Shown: positions 32,121 through 41,318 of the stretch, in pieces
How positions within the stretch are numbered: position 1 is the stretch's first letter
Layout: every line of letters begins with the position of its first letter
Origin: Bacillota bacterium
Lineage (GTDB): Bacteria > Bacillota > Clostridia > Acetivibrionales > DTU013
Assembly (NCBI GenBank): GCA_023412915.1
Contig: JAEZRE010000006.1
Location: 62,001-126,000, forward strand
Length of the DNA: 64,000 bases
Reading direction: 5' to 3'
Notes under the pieces: model-generated
Seen by the model: the letters and a program-made list of their open reading frames with translations, nothing else
Told to the model about the DNA's origin: nothing
Database searches by the model: none
Position numbers and translations under genes: made by a program

Positions 32121-33644
32121 ATCAATACATTTGATTATATTATTATCGGAGCCGGAATGGGCGGCTTAAGTGCCGGAAATTTCCTTGCCAGGTATGGTAA
32201 AAAAGTGCTTATACTTGAAAAACACAATATTCCCGGAGGCTTGATCACATCTTTCAAGCGGAAGGGCGTGCAGTTTGATCTGGGTATAGAAAGCCTGTTC
32301 GAACTGAAGGATGGGCAGGCAATACCGCAGTTTCTGGAGTTTTGGGGAACCAGTGTCAAAGCGCAGAGGAATGAGGGAGACCTATGCTGCTTCATCGACG
32401 GGAAAAGATATGAATTCCGGCACGAACGGTTGAAAGATGACTTCATGGCTGCTTTCCCGGATAATAAAGATGATGTAGCCCACATTTTTGACATTAACGA
32501 AAAAATGTATGAGGAAATGAACTCCGGGACCGGAGCGCCCAAGCCACCATATGAAATGAATTTACTCGAATTTGTAAAGTTCGGCGTCAACAACTTTGTA
32601 AAGAAGCCTGTCTTTATGAAATATGGGCTGAAAGATGCCGGTATTGTATTGGACAAGCTGACACAAAACCCCGTATTGCGCTCTGCCATATACAGCAAAG
32701 GAATTTTCCCCATGGTATATATGGCTTATGCTTATCGCTTCAATGTAATAGGCAGGGATTATTATCCTACAGACGGAATGCAGGCTATTCCGGATGCTTC
32801 CGTGCAAAGCTTTGCTTCAAACGGAGGCATCCTTAAACTCAAGACCGAGGCGGAGAAAATCCTTGTTGAAAACGGCAGGGTAATCGGCGTTAAAACAAAA
32901 GACGGCGAGTGTTATTACACAGGTAATGTAATAAGCAATGCATCGCCACACTTTACATTTGATTTACTCCCTGACAGCCTGCCATTGAAAAATAGAATTC
33001 AGCAAAAGCTTAAGCAAAGAGAAATATTTCCAGGCGTCTGTGCTTTGTTTATGGCTGTAAAAGATGATTATGACTTTGGAAATACAAGCTGTTTTTCCTT
33101 CCTTAGCAGTACCAACTATAAAGATGATCATAGAAACTTCACACCTGAAAATTGCCCCATAGAGATGGTCGTCTATCCTCATAAGCCATATGATACATAC
33201 AGGGCTGCGGTTGCCCTGCTGCCAATACCGTATGAATATCATAATTACTGGGAGACCGGTGCGGAAAGAGAACGCGGGGAAGCTTATTACAAGCTTAAAG
33301 ACGAGGTAAGGGATACGGTTTTATCAAGGCTTGATTCCTTGCTCGGTAATGGTTTCAAGGATAATCTGGCACTGGCGGAGCTTTCGACTCCGATAACATT
33401 CGAACGATATACCTTTAGTAAAAATGGTTCGTTTATGGGTTGGGCCATCGACGCCAAAAATTACGGAAGGTTTATGAAACACAAAACGGATGTGCCGAAC
33501 TTGTATTTGGTTGGACAATGGGTATTTCCGGGATTCGGTGTGGCAGGTGTTATGGCTAGCGGATATTATCTTGCCAGGGACTTGCTGAAAACCGACGGTA
33601 TCGATTTGGAAAGAGATTTTAAAAATTACTTTTCCAAGGTTTAA
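32121..33644 (+). CDS. FAD-dependent oxidoreductase of the phytoene desaturase/CrtISO type, apparent ATC start
   Basis: The protein has ~507 residues if it starts at ATC (32121). The N-terminus then reads NTFDYIIIGAGMGGLSAG, a complete FAD-binding GxGxxG motif. The first ATG (32157) lies inside that motif and would destroy it. No ATG, GTG or TTG exists in frame between the upstream stop (32100) and 32157. An AGCAGGGGG ribosome site ends 9 bases before the ATC. Later motifs are ILEKHNIPGGLITSF and VGQWVFPGFGVAGVMASGYY, as in carotenoid desaturases and retinol saturases. The substrate is unknown. The gene looks more AT-rich than its neighbours. Confidence 0.8.
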   Translation: MNTFDYIIIGAGMGGLSAGNFLARYGKKVLILEKHNIPGGLITSFKRKGVQFDLGIESLFELKDGQAIPQFLEFWGTSVKAQRNEGDLCCFIDGKRYEFRHERLKDDFMAAFPDNKDDVAHIFDINEKMYEEMNSGTGAPKPPYEMNLLEFVKFGVNNFVKKPVFMKYGLKDAGIVLDKLTQNPVLRSAIYSKGIFPMVYMAYAYRFNVIGRDYYPTDGMQAIPDASVQSFASNGGILKLKTEAEKILVENGRVIGVKTKDGECYYTGNVISNASPHFTFDLLPDSLPLKNRIQQKLKQREIFPGVCALFMAVKDDYDFGNTSCFSFLSSTNYKDDHRNFTPENCPIEMVVYPHKPYDTYRAAVALLPIPYEYHNYWETGAERERGEAYYKLKDEVRDTVLSRLDSLLGNGFKDNLALAELSTPITFERYTFSKNGSFMGWAIDAKNYGRFMKHKTDVPNLYLVGQWVFPGFGVAGVMASGYYLARDLLKTDGIDLERDFKNYFSKV

Positions 33645-33666
33645 TGGCCGCGCAGCAGTTGTGCGA

Positions 33667-36042
33667 TTATCCCCAGAAGTCCTCCAGCACCTCAGTCAGG
33701 CCGCAGTCGTCGGAGGCGCGCGCTATCGGGCTCCAATCGGACGGCATCAGCTCGCGGTAGTTCTGGAAGGAAAAACGCTCGTCAAGCAGTATTACTACGC
33801 CCATGTCGTTCTCCGTACGGATGACGCGGCCCGCGGCCTGCAGCACGCGGTTGATCCCGGGATACGTATAGGCGTAATCGAAGCCTGTTCCAAGCTGCTC
33901 GTCGAAGTACCTTTTCAGTATATTTCTTTCGTTGCAGACCTGAGGCAGCCCCACCCCCACGATGATCGCGCCCGAAAGTCTATCTCCCGCGAGGTCGATG
34001 CCCTCGCCGAATACGCCGCCCATTACAACGAAACCCACAAGACTCGAAGCTCCGAAGCTTTCGAACTCGTTCAGGAATTCCTGCCGCGCGGTATCGGACA
34101 TGCCGGGAGTCTGATAAAGCGTGCGGATGCCAGATTTGATCCCCATGAACCTGTAATATACCTCATTGAGGTATTCGAAAGAGGGGAAGAAGGCCATGTA
34201 GTTGCCGGTTTTGGCCGTCGCGGTCCCGAGTATCGCACTGGCGATGGCGTCGTAGGAATTGTGACGCGTCTTGTATTTTGTGGAGATGAAATCGTCCACG
34301 TATACGCATAGGTTTTCCTTCGGGAAAGGCGAGGGGATCTCGAGGAAGCGCGCGTCGTTTCCTCCGCCGAGCATCCATGTAAAATAATTCATGGGCGATA
34401 ACGTCGCCGAAAACAAAATGGCCGAGCGCCCTTTGTTCATGGCCTCACGCAGCAGCTTGGAGGGATCGGCGCAGTATAACTTGATTTTAAAATCCCTCGA
34501 AGATTTGTCAAAGATAGTTACATAACGCTCATCAAAGAGCTCCGTTATTTTCATGAAAAGCAGGCTGTCGTAATAAGTATCCAGCAGCTGTTCCATAAAG
34601 GAGACCGGCGGATTTCGCGTGAGCCAGTCTTCCAGTATGCCTGTGAAGCGCTCCAGCAGCTTGTAAAGGTCTTCGGGGCATATCCGGCGAACTTTATAAA
34701 AGACCTTGTTCTCCTCGTCATCCTCCTCCGCCATGTCTTTCGCGGTATCCAGAAAGTACTTGTAGATACGGTTGCATATGTCCGTGATCTGAGGCAATTC
34801 GAGCTTCGAAACCTGCCTGAGCTCAAAGAAAGCACGTTTTGAAAGCTCTGCCGAATACATGTCACGCGCCCTGTCGACAAGGTTGTGGGCTTCGTCGATC
34901 AGGAAGGTGTAATCTCCGCGCTGTGTGAAAAACCTTTTAAGGTAGACCCTCGGATCGAATAGATAATTGTAGTCGCAAATTATAACATCACACCACAAAG
35001 AGAGGTCAAGTGAAAATTCAAACGGGCAAATCGTATGCTTTTCGGCCGCCCTTTCTATGGTATACCTGTCGAGCATTTCTTCCGACAGTGTTTCGGTCAT
35101 TGCCTTTTTCAGCTTGCCGTAGTAATTTGCGGCGTATTCGCAGGTGTCTGGACTGCAGGGTTGTCCGGAATTGAAACAGATTTTTTCCTTTGCCGTCAGC
35201 GTTATGGATCTTAAGGACAAACCGCCCTTTCGCATATCGTCGAGGGCTTTCTCAGCAAGCGTCCGAGTCGTCGTTTTTGCCGTAAGATAGAACACTCTCG
35301 AAACCAGCCCCTCTCCAAGCGCCTTTACGGCGGGGAAAAGGGTCGCGATCGTTTTGCCTGTGCCTGTGGGAGCTTGTGCGAACAATATTTCACGATTTTC
35401 TATCGCATTGTGGACGGAATCGGTAAATTCATGCTGCCCCGCCCTGAATTCCGGGTAAGGGAAGGCGAGGGACCCGATAGATTTATCGCGCTTATCTGAC
35501 CAGCCATGTGCCACCTCCTGCCAGTCCAGGAACCCCCTTACCATCGGCAGGAAGAATTCCTCAAGCGCATCGAAGCTGTAGAAGTCGATGAACGATTTTT
35601 CCTGACGGTCGTCGAGCTGGTAGTAGGTAAGCCTGACTGTTATATAATCGAGCCCGTATTGGGCCGCAAACATGTAGGCGTAGCTCTTGGCCTGCGCCCA
35701 GTGCTGCGGGTTGTAATCGTGCTCTATGTCATCGAGGGGCAGGATGGTGGTTTTGATCTCATGAATCGTTATACCGGAGGGATCCTTCAACACGCCGTCT
35801 ATACGGCCGTTTACCTCGAGCTCCACAGTCGCGCCCTCTAGCCTGAAGGATATCGGAACCTCTGCCTCGTATACGTCATTTTCCGAAAGCGATTCCTTAA
35901 AAGCCTTCCTGACTGCTGCGTGACCTCTGGTGCCTTCCACCGCCCTCGATGAAAACCGGGCTCCCGCCGAGAGATCTCCCGCCTGCATTGCATAGTCGAG
36001 AAGGTTCTGAATCGAAATTGCGACAGTTTTTCTGTCTTTCAT
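33667..36042 (-). CDS. PD-(D/E)XK nuclease fused to DinG/XPD-type DNA helicase
   Basis: The protein has 791 residues. The N-terminal domain (~1-185) is a Cas4/RecB-like nuclease with GRIDGV (Asp ~82) and IHEIKTT (Glu, Lys ~95-97). The helicase follows with Walker A APTGTGKT (~225), an Fe-S cysteine set (KICFNSGQPCSPDTC and TICPFEFS), DEAH in FLIDEAHNLVDR, SATLSP and the final QAAGRVIRTENDMG. It is likely a 5'-3' DNA helicase in repair. The ATG at 36042 has AGGAG six bases upstream. It is convergent with the FAD oxidoreductase. Confidence 0.9.
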   Translation of the reverse strand: MKDRKTVAISIQNLLDYAMQAGDLSAGARFSSRAVEGTRGHAAVRKAFKESLSENDVYEAEVPISFRLEGATVELEVNGRIDGVLKDPSGITIHEIKTTILPLDDIEHDYNPQHWAQAKSYAYMFAAQYGLDYITVRLTYYQLDDRQEKSFIDFYSFDALEEFFLPMVRGFLDWQEVAHGWSDKRDKSIGSLAFPYPEFRAGQHEFTDSVHNAIENREILFAQAPTGTGKTIATLFPAVKALGEGLVSRVFYLTAKTTTRTLAEKALDDMRKGGLSLRSITLTAKEKICFNSGQPCSPDTCEYAANYYGKLKKAMTETLSEEMLDRYTIERAAEKHTICPFEFSLDLSLWCDVIICDYNYLFDPRVYLKRFFTQRGDYTFLIDEAHNLVDRARDMYSAELSKRAFFELRQVSKLELPQITDICNRIYKYFLDTAKDMAEEDDEENKVFYKVRRICPEDLYKLLERFTGILEDWLTRNPPVSFMEQLLDTYYDSLLFMKITELFDERYVTIFDKSSRDFKIKLYCADPSKLLREAMNKGRSAILFSATLSPMNYFTWMLGGGNDARFLEIPSPFPKENLCVYVDDFISTKYKTRHNSYDAIASAILGTATAKTGNYMAFFPSFEYLNEVYYRFMGIKSGIRTLYQTPGMSDTARQEFLNEFESFGASSLVGFVVMGGVFGEGIDLAGDRLSGAIIVGVGLPQVCNERNILKRYFDEQLGTGFDYAYTYPGINRVLQAAGRVIRTENDMGVVILLDERFSFQNYRELMPSDWSPIARASDDCGLTEVLEDFWG

Positions 36043-36120
36043 CACTTACTCCTGATTTTTTTGCTTTATCTTTAGTATAATATTAATATACTTGTCCGTG
36101 AATGAAAAGGAGAATACATA

Positions 36121-36873
36121 GTGGATCTGAACAAGGCAAGATATGAATTGACTGCGGTAAAGCCCGCACAATACCCGAACGGCCAGCTGCCGGAGGTAGC
36201 GCTGGCGGGACGTTCGAACGTCGGTAAATCGTCCATAGTAAACACTCTGCTCAACAGAAAGAGCCTCGCGAGAGTTTCCTCCGAGCCCGGAAAAACGCGG
36301 GGAATCAATTTTTACAATGTCGATGATTGTTTATATTTCGTTGACCTGCCCGGGTACGGCTTTGCGAAGGTGTCAAAGGAGGAAAAGGCCACCTGGGGCG
36401 CAATGATCGAAACCTATCTCAATCATAGGCTGCAGCTCAGGATGGTGCTGCTGCTCGTGGATATACGGCATTCGCCCACCGAAGACGACAGGACGATGTA
36501 CAATTGGATCAAAGAGCAGGGGGTACCACGCATTATTGTTGCCACAAAAGCGGACAAGATATCCCGCGGGCAGATACACGGACGTCTGCAGGATATAAAA
36601 AAGGTTCTCGGGCTGCAGGATGAGCGACTGCTGGCATATTCATCAGAAACGAAGCTGGGACGCGACGAGATATGGCGCGAGATAAATAAAACGCTTGAGG
36701 CCGGAGTGGCGGAGGCGGAGACGGAGCCGGATTCTGGAGAGGTGACTGAGCCGGAACAGAAAGCGGGATCGGGAGCGGCAACAGAGACCAAATTAGAGGC
36801 GGGGTCCAAGCAGGAAGCAGGAGCACAACCGGGGGCGGAAGGGAGCGCGGCAGATGCCGATATTCTCGTTTGA
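36121..36873 (+). CDS. engB: Ribosome biogenesis GTPase EngB/YsxC with acidic C-terminal extension
   Basis: The protein has 250 residues. The G motifs are GRSNVGKSS (G1), TRGINFY (G2), DLPGYGFAKV (G3), TKADK (G4) and YSSE (G5). EngB assists assembly of the large ribosomal subunit. The core normally ends near residue 200; here ~48 further residues form a Glu/Ala/Gly-rich tail with repeated EAGS/EAGA units. GTG is the start, with AAAGGAG seven bases upstream. Its end overlaps the DNA glycosylase gene by 20 bases. Confidence 0.93.
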   Translation: MDLNKARYELTAVKPAQYPNGQLPEVALAGRSNVGKSSIVNTLLNRKSLARVSSEPGKTRGINFYNVDDCLYFVDLPGYGFAKVSKEEKATWGAMIETYLNHRLQLRMVLLLVDIRHSPTEDDRTMYNWIKEQGVPRIIVATKADKISRGQIHGRLQDIKKVLGLQDERLLAYSSETKLGRDEIWREINKTLEAGVAEAETEPDSGEVTEPEQKAGSGAATETKLEAGSKQEAGAQPGAEGSAADADILV

Positions 36874-37348
36874 GCCAATCGTGGATGATACCTGCAAGGT
36901 CCTGTTACTCGGGACGATGCCCGGTGTCATTTCACTGAGAAGGCAGCAGTATTACGGAAACATGCAGAATAATTTCTGGAGGATAATGTATTCTCTTTTT
37001 GGTGAAACGATCGATGAGGACTACGACGACCGGAAAAAATTCCTGCTTGCTCATCATATAGCTGTCTGGGACGTGCTTGAAGCCTGCGAGAGAGAGGGGA
37101 GCAGCGACAGCGATATAAAGGATCCTGTGCCCAACGATTTTGCCTGGCTTTTCAAGCGCTACCCCAATATTGTCAGTGTTTGTTTCAACGGAGGCCCGGC
37201 AGAAAGGCTCTTCAAACGTTACGTCGAAAAGCAGGGCGTCGGCGTCTCCGGCAAAACCTTCTACAGCCTGCCTTCTACAAGTCCCGCTTACACTATCGGC
37301 TTCGAGAGAAAGTTTGAGCAGTGGAAGCTGTTGCTGAAATTACTCTGA
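36854..37348 (+). CDS. Hypoxanthine/mismatch-specific DNA glycosylase (UDG superfamily, HDG type)
   Basis: The protein has 164 residues. Motif 1 is LLLGTMPGVISLRRQQYYGN followed by MQNNFWRIMYSLFG, as in family 6 (HDG) members. Motif 2 region is FYSLPSTSPAY. The usual substrate is deaminated purine (hypoxanthine) in DNA. The start lies inside the end of engB, so translation is coupled. The overlap may explain the extended tail of EngB. Confidence 0.85.
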   Translation: MPIFSFEPIVDDTCKVLLLGTMPGVISLRRQQYYGNMQNNFWRIMYSLFGETIDEDYDDRKKFLLAHHIAVWDVLEACEREGSSDSDIKDPVPNDFAWLFKRYPNIVSVCFNGGPAERLFKRYVEKQGVGVSGKTFYSLPSTSPAYTIGFERKFEQWKLLLKLL

Positions 37349-37449
37349 TTTGTAACCTCTACACCTTCCTCTTCATAGAATAATTCTGCAGAATCGATAT
37401 TGGTGAATCAGGCAGATGGCAGCATAATCCCTGCCCAGTGGGGTTAATT

Positions 37450-37896
37450 GTGAAGAGGTTGAATCCCGATAAATTGAATGTGGAATTCCGGCCCGGAGTT
37501 ACAACGACGGAGCCGGTGACAGGCCGTAGTTATACGTTGACACATTCTGATATTACCGCTGAGCTTTTTCTAACCATAGGTCTGCAGTTTGCATATGATA
37601 AGGTTAACAGCATGAGAGATGAAGTACTTGCAGAATGGAGAATACATAATGTAGCCCCCTTTCTATATGCGTACGTGTATGTTGACGGTCAGTTCGGAGC
37701 TGCGGTATCCGCTGTACGCAATGCAATATTCAGACGAGAGCTGCCATTGGCGTTAGAGGCTATAAGGTACGGGGATAGGTCACTTTTTATTGCTCATCCC
37801 GAGTTGGATGACGCACCAATATGGATACATTTTGATTCAACAAATCCAGCGTATAATCGGTTTGAGTACTGGGGCACCCCAAACGATTATCGATAA
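37450..37896 (+). CDS. Staygreen (SGR) family protein
   Basis: The protein has 148 residues. It matches the staygreen domain: LNVEFRPGVTTTEPVTGRSY, TLTHSDITAELFLTIGLQFA, MRDEVLAEW, and FRRELPLALEAIRYGDRSLF. Plant SGR removes Mg from chlorophyll a. Bacterial homologues occur in non-photosynthetic Clostridia and related phyla, and some are reported to have dechelatase activity in vitro. No chlorophyll genes lie nearby. GTG at 37450 is the likely start with GTGGGG before it; a GTG at 37438 is also possible. Confidence 0.85.
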   Translation: MKRLNPDKLNVEFRPGVTTTEPVTGRSYTLTHSDITAELFLTIGLQFAYDKVNSMRDEVLAEWRIHNVAPFLYAYVYVDGQFGAAVSAVRNAIFRRELPLALEAIRYGDRSLFIAHPELDDAPIWIHFDSTNPAYNRFEYWGTPNDYR

Positions 37897-37973
37897 GTCA
37901 TAGAACATAAAAACCTAAGTAACACATTATGCCAACCGGAATATACTATCTATATGATTGGGGAGTGGCTTCC

Positions 37974-39242
37974 TTGAGAATTCATGTAGTAAGACCCGGC
38001 GAAAGTGTATCTTCGATTGCGCGGCTGTATGGCGTTACACCGCAGAAGGTTATTTCGGATAATGAGCTTGAAAACCCGAATCAGCTGGTAGTGGGGCAAA
38101 CACTCGTAATAATGGAAGGAACCCGCAGACATACGGTTTCTCCGGGTGAATCGCTTTATTATATAGCGCTGCAGTATGGTTTGAGCGTGAATCAAATACT
38201 TGCGGCAAATCCTCAGATACCAAGCAACGCTATCATATTCGCAGGGCAGGTAATAATTATTCCACCCATGACAATTAATTTTGGTCATACGGATGTAAAC
38301 GGTTACGCTTTCCCGGGTATCAACAGGGAGGTTCTTGGAAAGACGCTGCCACACCTCACTTATCTGAGTATTTTCAGCTACCAGGCAAACGCTGACGGCA
38401 GCCTCGATACAATACCTGACGAGCCTCTTATCCAGACCGCTCGGGCTGCCCGGGTGGCACCTCTCCTGGTTGTGACGAACAGCCGATTCAACAGTGACGT
38501 TGTACATGCCATCCTTACAAACGCTGCGGCTCAAAATAACCTGGTAAACAATATAACACGTACCCTGAGGGAAAAGAACTACTATGGACTGAATATAGAT
38601 TTTGAGTATGTCTACCCAAATGACAGGCAGAGCTATAATAATTTTCTCAGTAGGATGGTAAGTACACTGAGGCCTCTCGGATACCCCGTTATTACAGCTC
38701 TTGCACCAAAGTTATCAGCAGGGCAGCCGGGATTGCAATATGAGGCTCATGATTATCCGGCACATGGTGCACTGGCAGACAAAGTTATTCTCATGACCTA
38801 CGAATGGGGCTTCACGTATGGTCCGCCCATGGCTGTGGCTCCTGTAAACGAGGTGCGCAAAGTCCTCGATTACGCAGTAACAGCTATACCCAGACAGAAA
38901 ATTTTTATGGGAATTCCCAATTACGGATATGACTGGACCCTGCCCTACAAGCACGGAACAGCCGCCAGAACAATATCGAATGTCGGCGCGGTAGAGCTTG
39001 CATGGACAGTGCGCGCAGCCATACAGTTCGACCGTACTGCGCAAGCTCCTTATTTTAATTACTATGATAGCACCGGCGCGCGGCATATAGTATGGTTTGA
39101 GGATGCCAGAAGCATCCTTGCCAAATTCTTTCTGGCGAATGAATTCAGGGTCGGCGGCTTAAGCTACTGGACCATAGGAAACTATTTCCCGCAGAATTGG
39201 CTGATCTTAAGCTCGGTATACAATATAAGGAAGCTGCTTTAG
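37974..39242 (+). CDS. LysM-LysM-GH18 protein, SleL/YaaH-like
   Basis: The protein has 422 residues. Two LysM domains (~2-46, RIHVVRPGESVSSIARLYGV; ~50-95, HTVSPGESLYYIALQYGL) precede a GH18 barrel with YYGLNIDFEYV (catalytic DxxxDxE-like signature, Glu in DFEYV) and VILMTYEWGFTYGPPMA. SleL/YaaH proteins are N-acetylglucosaminidases of spore cortex, which fits a spore former. The likely start is TTG at 37974, eight bases after GGGGAG, because LysM begins at once. An ATG at 37929 is in frame but lacks a ribosome site. Confidence 0.88.
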   Translation: MRIHVVRPGESVSSIARLYGVTPQKVISDNELENPNQLVVGQTLVIMEGTRRHTVSPGESLYYIALQYGLSVNQILAANPQIPSNAIIFAGQVIIIPPMTINFGHTDVNGYAFPGINREVLGKTLPHLTYLSIFSYQANADGSLDTIPDEPLIQTARAARVAPLLVVTNSRFNSDVVHAILTNAAAQNNLVNNITRTLREKNYYGLNIDFEYVYPNDRQSYNNFLSRMVSTLRPLGYPVITALAPKLSAGQPGLQYEAHDYPAHGALADKVILMTYEWGFTYGPPMAVAPVNEVRKVLDYAVTAIPRQKIFMGIPNYGYDWTLPYKHGTAARTISNVGAVELAWTVRAAIQFDRTAQAPYFNYYDSTGARHIVWFEDARSILAKFFLANEFRVGGLSYWTIGNYFPQNWLILSSVYNIRKLL

Positions 39243-39346
39243 AAACCGTAGCCCGACGGTATCCTTGTATAACAGTAAAGAAGTTATTTTTGCTTAATGT
39301 CACACTATTTTAAGCATTCTGTAACAAAATATATTCCAAAATGCGG

Positions 39347-39352
39347 TATAAT
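39347..39352 (+). promoter_or_regulatory. -10 box of the SH3b gene
   Basis: TATAAT in GCGGTATAATTATTAC lies 49 bases before the ATG at 39401. I saw no clear -35 box. Confidence 0.45.
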
Positions 39353-39400
39353 TATTACGGAACATGAAGAAATATGACAAAAGAAAAGGGAGGCTGTCTG

Positions 39401-39982
39401 ATGAAACCTCATTACAAGTCTGTTGTAGCGGCCGGTCTGATACTGCTTATCTTATCCATGGGCATGAATATCGTCTTTGCCGTGAATTCAAACGCCGAAC
39501 CCGGTTCCGACCAGGATCCGATAGTCAGCAAAAGTTACGTGGATGCAGCGATTGCGCAATTGACGACAAAAATACAACTTCTGACCGACCAGAATAATAC
39601 TTTAAAAAACCAGAACGATCAGCTTACAGCAAGGTTATCGGCCCAGGAGCAGGCGATCCTTGCCCTGCAGAACGATCTCAACAAAGTGATGACAGGCGCT
39701 TCTACACCGTCGAAGTCGGGTACAGGTACCGGTAACACGGGCAATACGGGATCGACGGGGACAAAACCGCCGGCAACAACGCCAACAACACTCGGCAAGG
39801 CGGTCGTCAACACGGCTGTGCTGAATTTGCGTTCTCAGCCAAACACGACGTCATCGATAATTACAAAACTAGTCAAGGGTGAAACGGTAACACTTGTTTC
39901 CAAGAGTGGAGACTGGTACAAGATAACGACTTCGAAGGGCAAGTCGGGCTACGTAATGGCCAAATTGATCACAAAGAGGTAA
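39401..39982 (+). CDS. Secreted SH3b-domain protein with coiled coil
   Basis: The protein has 193 residues. A signal peptide (VVAAGLILLILSMGMNIVFA) is followed by a coiled-coil (SYVDAAIAQLTTKIQLLTDQ through ALQNDLNKVM), a Gly/Thr/Ser-rich linker and a C-terminal bacterial SH3 domain (VVNTAVLNLRSQPNTTSSII, KSGYVMAKLI). SH3b domains bind peptidoglycan peptides, so a cell-wall location is likely. GGGAGG precedes the ATG. Confidence 0.85.
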   Translation: MKPHYKSVVAAGLILLILSMGMNIVFAVNSNAEPGSDQDPIVSKSYVDAAIAQLTTKIQLLTDQNNTLKNQNDQLTARLSAQEQAILALQNDLNKVMTGASTPSKSGTGTGNTGNTGSTGTKPPATTPTTLGKAVVNTAVLNLRSQPNTTSSIITKLVKGETVTLVSKSGDWYKITTSKGKSGYVMAKLITKR

Positions 39983-40002
39983 TAGTAAAAAAGGTGGACT
40001 GA

Positions 40003-40067
40003 GTCGTGGGACGGTTCTTCAGCTCATTTCGAAAATGAGAGAACCGTCTCACGACTTACTTTTTTTT
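40003..40067. terminator. Palindromic repeat R1 acting as a terminator
   Basis: Arms GTCGTGGGACGGTTCT (40003-40018) and AGAACCGTCTCACGAC (~40040-40055) form a long hairpin, followed by eight T at ~40060-40067. It ends the SH3b gene. It shares the GGGACGGTTCT/AGAACCGTC core with repeats at 54154, 56791 and 62904. Confidence 0.85.
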
Positions 40068-40082
40068 GTCCCACGCCTCTGA

Positions 40083-41093
40083 TCATCTATACTCCAAATC
40101 GTCGCCGGGAAGCAGTTCGGAATTTTTCATGATGTATTCCACGAGCTCGTCAGCTTTTGCGAATGCCAGGGAAACATATGTGTCGGCAGCGCCGTAGAAA
40201 ATAGCTATCCTGCCTGTTTCGGCGTCCTGGACCGTAGCGCAGGGAAAGACGACGTTGGGTACGAATCCTGTTGTTTCATAAGGCTTTTCCGGAGTCATCA
40301 GGTGCTCACGGGTTCTGTAAAGCACCTTCGACGGGTCGTTCTTATCCAGTATCGCCGCTCCCATGCTGTAAACAAAGCCGCTGCAGGTGGTGCAGACCCC
40401 GTGATAGAACAAAAGCCAGCCTTCGTCCAACTCAATAGGCACCGGGCCAGCGCCGATCTTGGTGCTCTGCCACCAACCCGAGCCGCCTTTTGTCATTACG
40501 CGTCTGTGCCTTCCCCAGTACCTGAGATCCGGGCTCTCGCTGACGAATATGTCCCCGAAAGGCGTATGGCCGCTGTCGCTCGGCCTGGACAGCAGCATAT
40601 ACTTACCGTTGATCTTCCTTGGGAAAAGTACTCCGTTCCTGTTGAACGGTATGAATGGATTTTCGAGTCTGGTGAAGGTCTTGAAATCGGCGGTGGCGCC
40701 AAGCCCCAGGGCTGCGCCGCCGAAGTCCGTGCACCAGATTATGTAATAAACGCCTTCGACCTCGACAAGCCTGGGATCATAAGCATAATTGGGGTCGTAG
40801 GGCTTGCCCTCTTCATCCTTCCACCGGATCGCATCGTCTTCGATTTCCCAGTGGACGGCATCCCTGCTGCGTCCCATATGAAGTCTGGATTTGCCGTCCG
40901 TATGATCCGCGCGGAATACGCCGACGAAACCGTCGCCGTATGGGATGACCGCGCTGTTGAAAACGCGTGCGCAATGCCGGGTGGGATTGCGTTCTATGAT
41001 GGGATTCAGGTCATACCTCCATACTACGCCTTCATATCCTTCCGGTTTATCCTGCCAGGGTATGTTTTTCAGAGACTTTCCAATTATGCCCAT
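40083..41093 (-). CDS. GH130 glycoside phosphorylase (mannoside-type)
   Basis: The protein has 336 residues. GH130 signatures are NPTRHCARVFNSAVIPYGDG, GRSRDAVHWEI, YDPRLVEVEGVYYIIWCTDF (catalytic Asp) and LLFYHGVCTTCSGFVYSMGA. GH130 enzymes phosphorolyse beta-1,4-mannosides, for example mannosyl-glucose or mannobiose, to alpha-mannose 1-phosphate. The exact subfamily is not clear. No transporter or mannose genes lie near. GGAGG lies about 8 bases before the ATG at 41093; a longer open frame upstream has no such site. Confidence 0.9.
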   Translation of the reverse strand: MGIIGKSLKNIPWQDKPEGYEGVVWRYDLNPIIERNPTRHCARVFNSAVIPYGDGFVGVFRADHTDGKSRLHMGRSRDAVHWEIEDDAIRWKDEEGKPYDPNYAYDPRLVEVEGVYYIIWCTDFGGAALGLGATADFKTFTRLENPFIPFNRNGVLFPRKINGKYMLLSRPSDSGHTPFGDIFVSESPDLRYWGRHRRVMTKGGSGWWQSTKIGAGPVPIELDEGWLLFYHGVCTTCSGFVYSMGAAILDKNDPSKVLYRTREHLMTPEKPYETTGFVPNVVFPCATVQDAETGRIAIFYGAADTYVSLAFAKADELVEYIMKNSELLPGDDLEYR

Positions 41094-41252
41094 TGAGTCG
41101 ACCTCCAAAAACGAAATGTTTATTATTATATTTTGTAATATAATTCTAGCAGATAAGAAAGTAAATACAAGAGAAAGCTTTTGTCGGCCTTGCTGATCGG
41201 GCACAATTCCGTCAGGAACTTCAAATGAATGGAATATACATATTAAATATGG

Positions 41253-41258
41253 TATAAT
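41253..41258 (+). promoter_or_regulatory. Extended -10 box of the YdcF gene
   Basis: TATAAT in TATGGTATAATAAAAC lies 61 bases before the TTG at 41319. Confidence 0.5.
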
Positions 41259-41318
41259 AAAACTGTACCACAGCAAAACAACCCTGTTTATTATGGGCGG
41301 ATATACCGGGGGAGAGCT

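Noticed and set aside
33661..34311. 216-residue frame opposite the helicase C-terminus
   Set aside because: It mirrors the conserved helicase motifs and carries no independent signature.
41094..41276. 61-residue N-terminal extension of the GH130 protein
   Set aside because: The extension lacks a ribosome site and family similarity, while GGAGG precedes the ATG at 41093.
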